DNA from: Pteria penguin
Lineage: Eukaryota; Mollusca; Bivalvia; Pterioida; Pteriidae
Reading direction: 5' to 3'
Length of the DNA stretch: 64,000 nt
Assembly (NCBI GenBank): GCA_035048485.1
Contig: CM068583.1
Span: 70,231,731 to 70,295,730 of the forward strand
Shown: positions 44,891 through 57,700 of the stretch, in pieces
Position numbering within the stretch: the stretch's first letter is position 1
Layout of the letters: the number at the start of each line of letters is the position of its first letter
Translations under genes and position numbers: made by a program
The notes under the pieces: model-generated
What the model saw: the letters and a program-made list of their open reading frames with translations, nothing else
Told to the model about the DNA's origin: nothing
Database searches by the model: none

Positions 44891-46790
44891 CGTTATAAAG
44901 GGAAAAAGGAAACACAGTGACTGCAGTCTTGACTCACAAACATTTACTGGACCTATCTTTATTATGTGTGTAAAATGATATTTGAATTTTAGTATTAACA
45001 AAATGCTCCCAGCGTGGCAGATTTATGTTATGAAATACCATTTTTTATCAATAGCAAAACACAAACGATATGACTTTCCAGTCAAGCAATGTCCAGGTAA
45101 AACTGAAGAGTTGTCCCGTCCTGAAAATCACTATCACGTAATCTATCTTACTTGACGATCAATCATATACTCACGAATATAGATCACTAGAACCTATATG
45201 TATGACTGAGATACTCAGTCCAAATAGAGGCTTGATTAGACATGGACAAGTTAACACGAGGGTTTTTGAATTACTCAGTCATTACCAGACAATAGAAATT
45301 GATTATTTTTCTCCCATATGTACTCTTACCAACAAGGTTTATTTGTAAATATTAACATGAGTTTACACGCACATATATATAGTATTATTCTACGCCGCCC
45401 AGAACTAACAACGATATTTTATTAAATTTGAAACGATAAGCTTTGAGGAATATTATTTGAAACACAATAGGCAAATCAATTAATAGCTTTTAAAATATTC
45501 ATAGTTACTGTCATCATCCTTTAACTAGAGTATGGGGAAAATTCTAAACTTGTGAAAAAAGCGATAGTACATCATGTTACAGAGGAGACTCAGTGAGATT
45601 ACTTTGTCCCTCCAATACCATGCTGTTTCACCCTATTAATCAATTTGCACATATTATAAGGACATCTTAGTATATATGGGAGAAAATAGTGGCATCTATG
45701 TTTTAGCAGTGATTCGTAAACCTTCCCTGTTCTACAAACTCGTTAGCTTTGTGAAAATTATTCGTCTACACCAGATCTAAGACTGAAAATAGTGTTAAAT
45801 TTTCTGTAGAGGACAATGCAATACAAGCAAAGGCATAGGAAAAGGACAAGGGATGATCAGAGTACTTAGGAATACTTCTTGCCAAGCTAGATTCAGACGT
45901 GGGGAGTGTTCTGAGTGACATATCTACTATGAACATGACCGTAAAATATTTCAATCAGCTAAAAACCTTCATTAGAATCTAGCAGATATGCACAAGAAAT
46001 TCCTTCCAGATATAAAAGAAGATATCACAGATGAGAAGATATAAAATTAAATCATAAATAATCTTTTGCCCACAGATTAAAAAGGAGTACTTTTTGTCAA
46101 TGATATCATCAGTAATGACAGAGTTTTTATACATCTCCTACACACAAAATGATTGAAAATGTAATTCCTCATCCATAGCATAAAATGGCTGCATCAGTAA
46201 TATCATAAAAAAGTCAGCATTCTCGGTAAAAGATAAGTCAGAAACAACCAAACAAATTTAGACAACATTTCAGCAATATTTCGGAAATAGATAGGGAAAG
46301 TCTTCCATCAAAGAGCACATATCTTCAGTTATAGCTCAAAACGACAAATATACAATTAGCAATGAGATTATTGAATAGGCCAGATCTCCCATAATAGATA
46401 AATAAAATAATAATCAAAAATGGGTTGCATCTTCAGTTGTAGCTCAGAAATAATCAAGAAATAATCAGATACAAACTATGATATGTAATGTGGTTGAATG
46501 AGACTCGCACTATATATTATCCATTTCAACACTGTAATTTTTAGGTCACTTTTTTATAGTGGACAAAGCTCTATAAAAGCGAAATTCTTTGACCTGAATA
46601 CAGACTTGTTTATATAAATCTTATGCCACCAACCTTCAAGACATTCCAAAGTAACAATAGATGTATTGTGAAAGCTATAATAAGGCATTTATAGGCATTA
46701 ATCCGAGTTATAAAACCTTTATTACGAGCACCGATTGGCATCAGAAAAACCTCTGAATACAGACATTGAATATAAGAAAGTGGTAGATTG
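44891..46790. other. AT-rich unique intergenic DNA
   Basis: No supported gene. A + strand stretch around 45870-45970 reads LAKLDSDVGSVLSD and MNMTVKYFNQLKTFI between stops. This may be a remnant of a coding sequence, but I cannot assign a family. The minus-strand frame over it (45766-45954) is probably a shadow. Confidence 0.45.
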
Positions 46791-49700
46791 TAGGAGGTCC
46801 TAGGCCCTAAGGAAAAAGATTATAGGATGTCCTAGACCTTAAAGAGAGTGATAGACTGTAGAAAGTCCCTAAACTCCTAAGAGAGGCATATATTGTAGGA
46901 GAGATTAATTGTGCGAGGTCTTATGATCCTTAATAGGGAAATAAGCGTAGGTGTTCTCCAGACTCTAGAGAAAGGGGTAAATCAGAGATAGAGATACATT
47001 GTAGTAGGCCGGTAAGAGAGGGATAAAACATAGGTGTTCTCCAGACTCTAGAGAAAGGGGTAAATTAGAGAAAGAGATACATTGTAGTAGGCCGGTAAGA
47101 GGCGGATAAAACATAGGTGTTCTCCAGACTCTAGAGAAAGGGGTAAATTAGAGAAAGAAATACATTGTAGTAGGCCGGTAAGAGAGGGATAAAACATAGG
47201 TGTTCTCCAGACTCTAGAGAAAGGGGTAAATTAGAGAAAGAAATACATTGTAGTAGGCCGGTAAGAGAGGGATAAAACATAGGTGTTCTCCAGACTCTAG
47301 AGAAAGGGGTAAATTAGAGAAAGAAATACATTGTAGCAGGCCGGCAAGAGAGGGATAAAACATAGGTGTTCTCCAGACTCTAGAGAAAGGGGTAAATTAG
47401 AGAAAGAGATTCATTGTAGTAGGCCGGTAAGAGAGGGATAAAGCGTAGGTGTTCTCCAGACTCTAGAGAAAGGGGTAAATCAGAGAAAGAGATACATTGT
47501 AGTAGGCCGGTAAGAGGGGGATAAAGCATAGGTGTTCTCCAGACTCTAGAGAAAGGGGTAAATTAGAGAAAGAGATACATTGTAGTAGGCCTGTAAGAGG
47601 GGGATAAAACGTAGGTGTTCTCCAGACTCTAGAGAAAGGGGTAAATTAGAGAAAGAAATACATTGTAGTAGGCCGGTAAGAGGGGGATAAAACGTAGGTG
47701 TTCTCCAGACTCTAGAGAAAGGGGTAAATTAGAGAAAGAGATACATTGTAGTAGGCCGGTAAGAGAGGGATAAAACATAGGTGTTCTCCAGACTCTAGAG
47801 AAAGGGGTAAATCAGAGAAAGAGATACATTGTAGTAGGCCGGTAAGAGGGGGATAAAGCATAGGTGTTCTCCAGGCTCTAGAGAAAGGGGTAAATTAGAG
47901 AAAGAGATACATTGTAGTAGGCCGGTAAGAGGGGGATAAAACGTAGGTGTTCTCCAGACTCTAGAGAAAGGGGTAAATTAGAGAAAGAAATACATTGTAG
48001 TAGGCCGGTAAGAGAGGGATAAAACATAGGTGTTCTCCAGACTCTAGAGAAAGGGGTAAATTAGAGAAAGAAATACATTGTAGCAGGCCGGCAAGAGAGG
48101 GATAAAACGTAGGTGTTCTCCAGACTCTAGAGAAAGGGGTAAATCAGAGAAAGAGATACATTGTAGTAGGCCGGTAAGAGAGGGATAAAACATAGGTGTT
48201 CTCCAGACTCTAGAGAAAGGGGTAAATTAGAGAAAGAGATACATTGTAGTAGGCCGGTAAGAGGGGGATAAAACATAGGTGTTCTCCAGACTCTAGAGAA
48301 AGGGGTAAATTAGAGAAAGAAATACATTGTAGTAGGCCGGTAAGAGAGGGATAAAACGTAGGTGTTCTCCAGACTCTAGAGAAAGGGGTAAATCAGAGAA
48401 AGAGATACATTGTAGTAGGCCGGTAAGAGAGGGATAAAACATAGGTGTTCTCCAGACTCTAGAGAAAGGGGTAAATTAGAGAAAGAAATACATTGTAGCA
48501 GGCCGGCAAGAGAGGGATAAAACATAGGTGTTCTCCAGACTCTAGAGAAAGGGGTAAATTAGAGAAAGAGATACATTGTAGTAGGCCGGTAAGAAAGGGA
48601 TAAAACGTAGGTGTTCTCCAGACTCTAGAGAAAGGGGTAAATCAGAGAAAGAGATACATTGTAGTAGGCCGGTAAGAGAGGGATAAAACATAGGTGTTCT
48701 CCAGACTCTAGAGAAAGGGGTAAATTAGAGAAAGAAATACATTGTAGTAGGCCGGTAAGAGAGGGATAAAACATAGGTGTTCTCCAGACTCTAGAGAAAG
48801 GGGTAAATTAGAGAAAGAAATACATTGTAGCAGGCCGGCAAGAGAGGGATAAAACATAGGTGTTCTCCAGACTCTAGAGAAAGGGGTAAATTAGAGAAAG
48901 AGATTCATTGTAGTAGGCCGGTAAGAGAGGGATAAAGCGTAGGTGTTCTCCAGACTCTAGAGAAAGGGGTAAATCAGAGAAAGAGATACATTGTAGTAGG
49001 CCGGTAAGAGGGGGATAAAGCATAGGTGTTCTCCAGACTCTAGAGAAAGGGGTAAATTAGAGAAAGAGATACATTGTAGTAGGCCTGTAAGAGGGGGATA
49101 AAACGTAGGTGTTCTCCAGACTCTAGAGAAAGGGGTAAATTAGAGAAAGAAATACATTGTAGTAGGCCGGTAAGAGGGGGATAAAACGTAGGTGTTCTCC
49201 AGACTCTAGAGAAAGGGGTAAATTAGAGAAAGAGATACATTGTAGTAGGCCGGTAAGAGAGGGATAAAACATAGGTGTTCTCCAGACTCTAGAGAAAGGG
49301 GTAAATCAGAGAAAGAGATACATTGTAGTAGGCCGGTAAGAGGGGGATAAAGCATAGGTGTTCTCCAGGCTCTAGAGAAAGGGGTAAATTAGAGAAAGAG
49401 ATACATTGTAGTAGGCCGGTAAGAGGGGGATAAAACGTAGGTGTTCTCCAGACTCTAGAGAAAGGGGTAAATTAGAGAAAGAAATACATTGTAGTAGGCC
49501 GGTAAGAGAGGGATAAAACATAGGTGTTCTCCAGACTCTAGAGAAAGGGGTAAATTAGAGAAAGAAATACATTGTAGCAGGCCGGCAAGAGAGGGATAAA
49601 ACGTAGGTGTTCTCCAGACTCTAGAGAAAGGGGTAAATCAGAGAAAGAGATACATTGTAGTAGGCCGGTAAGAGAGGGATAAAACATAGGTGTTCTCCAG

Positions 49701-50990
49701 ACTCTAGAGAAAGGGGTAAATTAGAGAAAGAGATACATTGTAGTAGGCCGGTAAGAGGGGGATAAAACATAGGTGTTCTCCAGACTCTAGAGAAAGGGGT
49801 AAATTAGAGAAAGAAATACATTGTAGTAGGCCGGTAAGAGAGGGATAAAACGTAGGTGTTCTCCAGACTCTAGAGAAAGGGGTAAATCAGAGAAAGAGAT
49901 ACATTGTAGTAGGCCGGTAAGAGAGGGATAAAACATAGGTGTTCTCCAGACTCTAGAGAAAGGGGTAAATTAGAGAAAGAAATACATTGTAGCAGGCCGG
50001 CAAGAGAGGGATAAAACATAAGTGTTCTCCAGACTCTAGAGAAAGGGGTAAATTAGAGAAAGAGATACATTGTAGTAGGCCGGTAAGAAAGGGATAAAAC
50101 GTAGGTGTTCTCCAGACTCTAGAGAAAGGGGTAAATCAGAGAAAGAGATACATTGTAGTAGGCCGGTAAGAGAGGGATAAAACATAGGTGTTCTCCAGAC
50201 TCTAGAGAAAGGGGTAAATTAGAGAAAGAGATACATTGTAGTAGGCCGGTAAGAGGGGGATAAAACATAGGTGTTCTCCAGACTCTAGAGAAAGGGGTAA
50301 ATTAGAGAAAGAAATACATTGTAGCAGGCCGGTAAGAGAGGGATAAAACATAGGTGTTCTCCAGACTCTAGAGAAAGGGGTAAATTAGAGAAAGAAATAC
50401 ATTGTAGCAGGCCGGTAAGAGAGGGATAAAACATATGTGTTCTCCAGACTCTAGAGAAAGCGGTAAATTAGAGAAAGAAATACATTGTAGTGGGCCGGTA
50501 AGAGAGGGATAAAGCGTAGGTGTTCTCCAGACTCTAGAGAAAGGGGTAAATTAGAGAAAGAAATACATTGTAGCAGGCCGGTAAGGGATGGATAAAACAT
50601 AGGTGTTCTCCAGACTCTAGAGAAAGGGGTAAATTAGAGAAAAAGATACATTGTAGTAGGCCGGTAAGAGAGGGATAAAGCGTGGGTGTTCTCCAGACCC
50701 TAGATAGAGGGTTAGATTGTAGTAGGTCTTTAGATCCTTAAGAGAGGGATAACGCGTAAGTCTTCTCCAGACCCTAGATAGAGGGATAGATTGTAGTAGG
50801 TCTTTAGATCCGTATGAGAGGGATAAAGCGTAGGTGTTCCCCAGACCCTAGGGAGAGGGTTAGATTGTAGTAGGTCTTTAGATCCGTATGAGAGGGATAA
50901 AGCGTAGGTGTTCTCCAGACCCTAGATAGAGATAGATTGTAGGAGGTCTTTAGACTCTTGAGAGACGGATACATCATAAGATGTACCAAC
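46790..50990. repeat. 83-bp minisatellite, about 45 units, with an 18-unit higher-order repeat
   Basis: The unit contains GGTGTTCTCCAGACTCTAGA, GAAAGGGGTAAATTAGAG, ATACATTGTAGTAGGCCGG and TAAGAGAGGGATAAAACAT. The homogeneous core is about 46930-50690, with diverged edges. A private variant (GAGATTCATTG) recurs at 47407 and 48901, exactly 1494 bp = 18 x 83 apart, and the units between match in order. Confidence 0.95.
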
Positions 50991-50999
50991 CACTTAAAA

Positions 51000-52680
51000 G
51001 GAAAAATAGATAGTAGTATATCCCTAGACCCTTAATAGATAGATGAATTCTATGATGTGCCTAAGCCATAGAGGGAAGATTTTATGAATCTATAGACCCT
51101 TAAGTGAGGGATACCTCGTAAGCTAAGGTTCCTAAGCCTTGAGGGATACATTGAAACAGGTCCCTAAGCCCTTCAGAAAGGATAGCTCGTTAGATGTCCC
51201 TAAACCCTAACTATTGATGTCCTAACGGGACAAATACCCCCGCAGCAACGAAGTTGAAACATGCAATAATTCAAGATCCAAGATACATCACTGGAATAAG
51301 TGTAATACATAATGGATGTCCCATTTGTACATTTTGAGAAGCTTACTTTGTTAAAGTTCGTAATATGACAAACGGACGAATAGGGTGATTCCTATATCCC
51401 CCTCCAAAAGGTTTCTGGTATCCACCTGAGCTGTGACTTGTCCGTATCCTGTCTTTATGATGAGCACAGGGACAAAGGTTGCTTGAACCCGGGATCGGTT
51501 TCGTATGTTATATGGAGAAGGGATTGAACTCTCTCGATGGTAAAAATCCACCCAAGTTCGATCGACAGTCGTTTAACACTATATTCAGTTGATGCCCAAC
51601 TTTTGACGTATATGCCTCAATAGATAAATCAATTTCCTAGAATATCAGCAAGTTTCAAATCTGTATCTCGGAGATACACCACCTCAAATATGGCCATGTT
51701 CTCGTAAATTCACTGGTCGGACAAAATCCCATCCATGGGTCGACGGCGTGACTTACAGGACAATAGCATACGAACTACAACATCAGGCAAGTATTTCTTC
51801 CTAAATCTATCCCAAGCATGTAAAAGTGTATGCACTTACTCCATTCAGAGTCGAAATAAATCCCTATTTCCTTCTTTTAACGATAATTCTCCGGCGGTAT
51901 TTTTAATCCGCCTCTCGGGCGGACGCATAGACGGACGATGAACAAGATAACCTTCGCCCCGTATTTCGTTGCGGAGGAATCTAAAACGGAGGATACTTCG
52001 TAGAAGGTCTCTATGCCCCAAAGAGAAGGACAGAAAGAGGAAGAACGTAGGTCCCCATACCATTAAGAAAAGGATAGACCGTAAGATGTCCCTAGACCTT
52101 ATAAAGTGGATATATTATAAAAGGCCCATAGACCCTAAAAAGGAATGGATCGGATGTTCCTGTGTTCTTAAGAGAAGAATAAATTATACATACATACATA
52201 CATACATACATACTCTTTCGATATTTGTTTTATACTAATGGATTTCCGTATATGGAAGTAATTCAAAGTCGATTAACTATTGTTGGGGATGGCAATGCAG
52301 CCCAAGGAATCCTCAGAATAGAGGGATTAACCTACAAACAACTGATCTTAATATTCGATTGTTTAGGAATTACCTTATATATTCTTTAAGTAGTATTACA
52401 TGGATTTAATTCCCGTGTAGGTGAAGGCGAACATAAAACATTTATAACAATAAGTAAATTACAAAGGATATGGTGACCACATGCCATAAGTTTAGAATGC
52501 AAGCATCGTAGAACGATGAACGTATTTTAGAAGGAGGCGTTTAAAAACATTTGATTGACATTTACTAAAAGCAACAAAGTTGATCCCCAGTTGATGAAAA
52601 AAATAAGATGAAAGAATATTCCAATTAAATTATCCCTCTATATCATTTTAAATAGATGTTAAATACCAGCAATTGTCAAT
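51000..52680. other. Intergenic DNA, no gene seen
   Basis: Diverged copies of the preceding repeat fade out by about 51220. A short (ACAT)n run lies at about 52185-52211. The remainder shows no domain or splice pattern. Confidence 0.5.
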
Positions 52681-52684
52681 AGGA

Positions 52685-53450
52685 TGTGAAGATTCCAAGT
52701 GTTAGAGCCCGCGGCGGTTCTAGAAGGGGATGAAGATTCCAAGTGTTGGAGCCAGCGGCGGTTCTAGTAGGGGATCAAGATTCCGAGTGTTGGGCCCGCG
52801 GCGGTTCTAGAATGGAATGAAGATTCCAAGTGTTAGAGCCCGCGGCGGTTCTAGAAGGGGATGAAGATTCCAAGTGTTGGAGCCTGCGGCAGTTCTAGAA
52901 GGGAATGAAGATTCCAAGTGTTGGAGCCCGCGGCGGTTTTAGAAGGGAATGAAGATTCCAAGTGTTGGAGCCAGCGGCGGTTCCAGAAGAGAATGAAGAT
53001 TTCAAGTGTTAGAGCCCGCGGCGGTTCTAGAAGGGAATGAAGATTCCAAGTGTTAAAGCCCGCAGCGGTTCTAAAAGAAGATGAAGATTCCTAGTGTTGG
53101 AGCCCGCGGCGGCTCTAGAAGGGATGAAGATTCCGAGTGTTGAAACAAGCAGCGAATCCAGGAGAGGATAAAGATTCCGAGTGTTGGAACCAGCAGCGGT
53201 CCCAAGAAAGAATGAAGATTCCAAATGTTGGGACCAGTGGTGGATCCAGGAGGTGGTGAAGAATCCAAGTGTTTGAACAAGCGGTGGATCCAAGACAGGT
53301 AAAGGGGATGAAGATTCCGAGTGTTGGAATCACCGACGGTTCTAGAATAAGATGAATATTTCAAGTGTTGGAACCAGCGGTGAATCCAGGCAGTGATGAA
53401 GATTTCGAGTTTAGGAACCAACGGCGGCTCCAGGACAGGATGAAGAATCC
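52685..53450. repeat. 44-bp minisatellite, about 17 units
   Basis: The unit is GAAGATTCCAAGTGTTGGAG, CCCGCGGCGGTTCTAGAAGG, GAAT. Spacing of the first two copies is 44 bp (52688, 52732). It is GC-richer than its surroundings. Minus-strand frames are repeat artefacts. Confidence 0.92.
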
Positions 53451-53759
53451 AAAATTTTTTTATTATATTCTTTTTTTTGGGGGGGGGGGAGTTATTTTGT
53501 GTTGTATGTGTATCCGTTTCATTCCTCTAGACCTGCTGATAGATTGTAAGGTTAAATAACGAAAACTGACAGTAAATGGGGAGTTATTTAAAGTATTATA
53601 AATAAATGTTGTTTTACAGATTTTGCGTGTGTCTAAGCATAAAAACGAATATTGATATAGCCTATGGTGTGTCTGTAATCTTATTCATATTCAGTAAGAA
53701 AGGTTCAGGTATATTTCTCAAAACTACCAACAGTAATTTGACTCTGGAAGGATCGCACC

Positions 53760-53805
53760 ATGATCGCCTATGTACTCTGGGCATTCTGCCTTTTCATAAG
53801 TGCAG
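53760..53805 (+). CDS. Signal-peptide exon of a second secreted-protein gene
   Basis: ATG at 53760 encodes MIAYVLWAFCLFISAG, a short N-region, a hydrophobic core and a small-residue cleavage region, ending at GTGCAG/GTTAGTG in phase 1. An acceptor TTGTTTTACAG at 53619 could begin this exon, which would then carry about 140 nt of leader, the same layout as exon 2 of gene 1. The phase-1 exit fits the phase 1-1 modules (SUEL, TSP1) of gene 1, so a tandem relative is plausible, but the rest of the gene lies beyond the window. The following intron would hold the 15-bp array. Confidence 0.6.
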
Positions 53806-54014
53806 GTTAGTGAAAGAAACTTTGAAAAATTTTTATCAAAAAAATAAATTGTCCAAAGGATATTCCAGAACATTTCTTTCTCCCCCTTTTTATTTATTTA
53901 TTTATCTTATTTATTTATTTCTTTATTTTTTTTTCATTTTTTATTATTATCATTATTTTTGTAAAATACAGCATGAAGATTTTGAATATTCAAAAGAATC
54001 CAAAAATTGACTTA

Positions 54015-54066
54015 TAGATAATTGAGAAAGTATTATTCGTTTTTATTATTATTATTATTATTATTA

Positions 54067-54104
<38 letters not shown>

Positions 54105-54105
54105 T
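54015..54105. repeat. (ATT)n microsatellite
   Basis: Nearly pure TTA/ATT trinucleotide run of about 75 bp in the putative first intron of the second gene. Confidence 0.92.
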
Positions 54106-54339
54106 ACCTTTGCGTATTTATTTATTCATTAATTTCTTAATCTATTTCGCGGAAGGGTAGCTTTCTCTATTTTTCATACTTTCAGTTAAGGTAACTTCTT
54201 TAACTTAACATTTGCAAATGAATTAAATATGATATACTAATATACACTTCAGTGGTAAAACTGCTACAAATTGAAGTTAGAATCTAACAATCAGTAAAAA
54301 GCATTTGTCTGTCAGTGGTAAAGTGTTACAAGCATTACG

Positions 54340-54690
54340 AGGACGCTTGTGATATGCATCAGTAAAACTATACTGTCCATAGCCTACGGAAAATATCGAG
54401 AGGGTACGGTATTTACCATATAGCGTCAGTAACACTATATTCAAAGAAAGCAAATATACGGAACGCCCAGTATATAGCGTCAGTAATACTATAGACAAAG
54501 GAGAATGCAAATATACAGAGCGTCCGGTATATAGCATCAGTAACACTATAGACAAATAAGAATGCAAATATACAGAGCGTCCAGTATATAGCATCAGTAA
54601 CACCATAGGCAAATAAGAATGCAAATATACAGAGCGTCCGGTATATAGCATCAGTAACACTATAGACAAAGGAGAATGTAGATATACCAA
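54340..54690. repeat. About 60-bp minisatellite
   Basis: About six units with TATAGCATCAGTAACACTAT, AGACAAATAAGAATGCAAAT and ATACAGAGCGTCCGG. The minus-strand frame across it is a repeat frame. Confidence 0.88.
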
Positions 54691-54714
54691 ACTACTGCTG
54701 CAAAACTGTCACTA

Positions 54715-57700
54715 CCCATACAGTTACTACACAGATAGATGCTACACGGACAGTTACTACACAAACTGTTACTACACTGACAGTTACGACACGGACAGTT
54801 ACTACATAGACAGTTACTACATAGACAGTTACTACACAGACAGTTACTACACAGACAGTTCCTACACAGACAGTTACTACATGGACACTTACTACACAGA
54901 CACTTACTACACACACAGTTACTACATAGACAGTTACTACACTGACAGTTACTACATAGACAGTTACTAGACGGACAGTTACTACATAGACAGTTACTAC
55001 ACAGACAATTACTACATAGACAGTTACTACATGGACAGTTATTAGACGGACAGTTACTACATAGACAGTTACTACACAGACAGTTACTACATAGACAGTT
55101 ACTTCATAGACAGTTACTACACAGACAGTTACTACACAGACAGTTACTACACTGACAGTTACTACATAGACAGTTACTAGACGTACAGTTACTACACAGA
55201 CAGTTACTACACAGACAGTTACTACACAGACAGTTACTACATAGACAGTTACTACACAGACAGTTACTACATAGACAGTTACTACACAGACAGTTACTAC
55301 ATAGACAGTTACTACACAGACAGTTACTACACAGACAGTTACTAAACAGAGATTTACTACACGGACAGTTACTACACAGACAGTTACTTATCAGACAGTT
55401 ACTACACAGACAGTTACTACATGGACAGTTACTACACAGACAGTTACTACATAGACAGTTACTACAAAGATAGATGCTACACGGACAGTTACTACACAAA
55501 CTGTCACTAAACTGACAGTTACGACACGGAAAGTTACCACATAGACAGTTTCTACATAGACATTTACTACCGACAGTTACTATACTGACAGTTACTACAC
55601 AAACTGTCACTAAACAGACAGTTACTACACGGACAGTTACTAAACAGACAGTTACTACATAGACAGTTACTACACAGACAGTTACTACACAGACAGTTAC
55701 TACATAGACAGTTACTACACAGACAGTTACTACATGGACAGTTACTACACAGACAGTTACTACATAGACAGTTACTACACAGACATTTACTACACAGACA
55801 GTTACTACATAAACAGTTACTGCACAGACAGTTACCACACAGACAGTTACTACACAGACAGTTACTACATAGACAGTTACTACATAGACAGTTACTACAT
55901 GGACAGTTACTAAACAGACAGTTACTACACAGACAGTTACTACATAGACAGTTACTACATAGACAGTTACTACACAGACAGTTACTACATGGACAGTTAC
56001 TACAAAGACAGTTACTATATAGACAGTTACTACACAGATAGATACTACACGAACAGTTACTACACAAACTGTCACTAAACTGACAGTTACGACACGGACA
56101 GTTACTACATAGACAGTTTCTACATAGACATTTACTAAAGACAGTTACTACATAAACTGTCACTAAACAGACAGTTACTACACGGACAGTTACTACACAG
56201 ACAGTTACTACATAGACAGTTACTACACAGACAGTTACTACACAGATAGTTACTACATACACAGTTACTACACAGAGAGTTACTACACAGACAGTTACTA
56301 CATGGACAGTTACTACACAGACAGTTACTACATAGACAGTTACTAGACGGACAGTTACAACACAGACAGTTACTACACAGACGGTTACTACATAGACAGT
56401 TACTACATAGACAGTTACTACACAGACAGTTACTACACAGACAGTTACTACACTGACAGTTACTACATAGACAGTTACTACATAGACATTTACTACATAG
56501 ACAGTTACTACATATACAGTTACTACACAGACAGTTACTACACAGACAGTTACTACACAGACAGTTACTACATAGACAGTTACTACACAGACAGTTGCTA
56601 CATAGACAGTTACTACACAGACAGTTACTACACAGACAGTTACTACACAGACAGTTACTACACGGACAGTTACTACACAGACAGTTACTACTCAGACAGT
56701 TACTACATAGACAGTTACTACACAGACAGTTACTACATGAACAGTTACTACACAGACAGTTACTACATAGACAGTTACTACACAGATAGATGGTACACGG
56801 ACAGTTACTACACAAACTGTCATTAAACTGACAGTTACGACACGGACAGTTACTACATAGACAGTTTCTACATAGACATTTACTACAGACAGTTACTATA
56901 CTGACAGTTACTACACAAACTGTCACTAAACAGACAGTTACTACACGGACAGTTACTAAACAGACAGTTACTACATAGACAGTTACTACACAGACAGTTA
57001 CTACACAGACAGTTACTACACAGACGGTTACTAAACAGACAGTTACTACACGGACAGTTACTACACAGAGAGTTACTACACAGACAGTTACTACACAGAC
57101 AGTTACTAAACAGATGGATGCTACACGGACAGTTAATACACAAACTGTCACTAAACTGACAGTTACGACACGGAAAGTTACTACATAGACAGTTTCTACA
57201 TAGACATTTACTACAGACAGTTACTATACTGACAGTTACTACACAAACTGTCACTAAACAGACAGTTACTACACGGACAGTTACTAAACAGACAGTTACT
57301 ACATAGACAGTTACTACACAGACAGTTACTACATAGACAGTTACTACATAGACAGTTACTACATAGACAGTTACTACACAGACAGTTACTACATGGACAG
57401 TTACTACACAGACAGTTACTACATAGGCAGTTACTACACAGACAGTTACTACATAAACAGTTACTAGACGGACAGTTACTACACAGACAGTTACTACACA
57501 GACAGTTACTACATAGACAGTTACTACATAGACAGTTATTAGACGGACAGTTACTACACAGACAGTTACTACATAGACAGTTACTACACAGACAGTTACT
57601 ACACAGACAGTTATTACATAGACAGTTACTACATAGACAGTTACTACACAGACAGTTACTACATGGACAGTTACTACACAGACAGTTACTACATAAGCAG

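Noticed and set aside
45766..45954. 62-codon minus-strand open frame
   Set aside because: More likely a shadow of decayed + strand text; neither strand gives a recognisable family.
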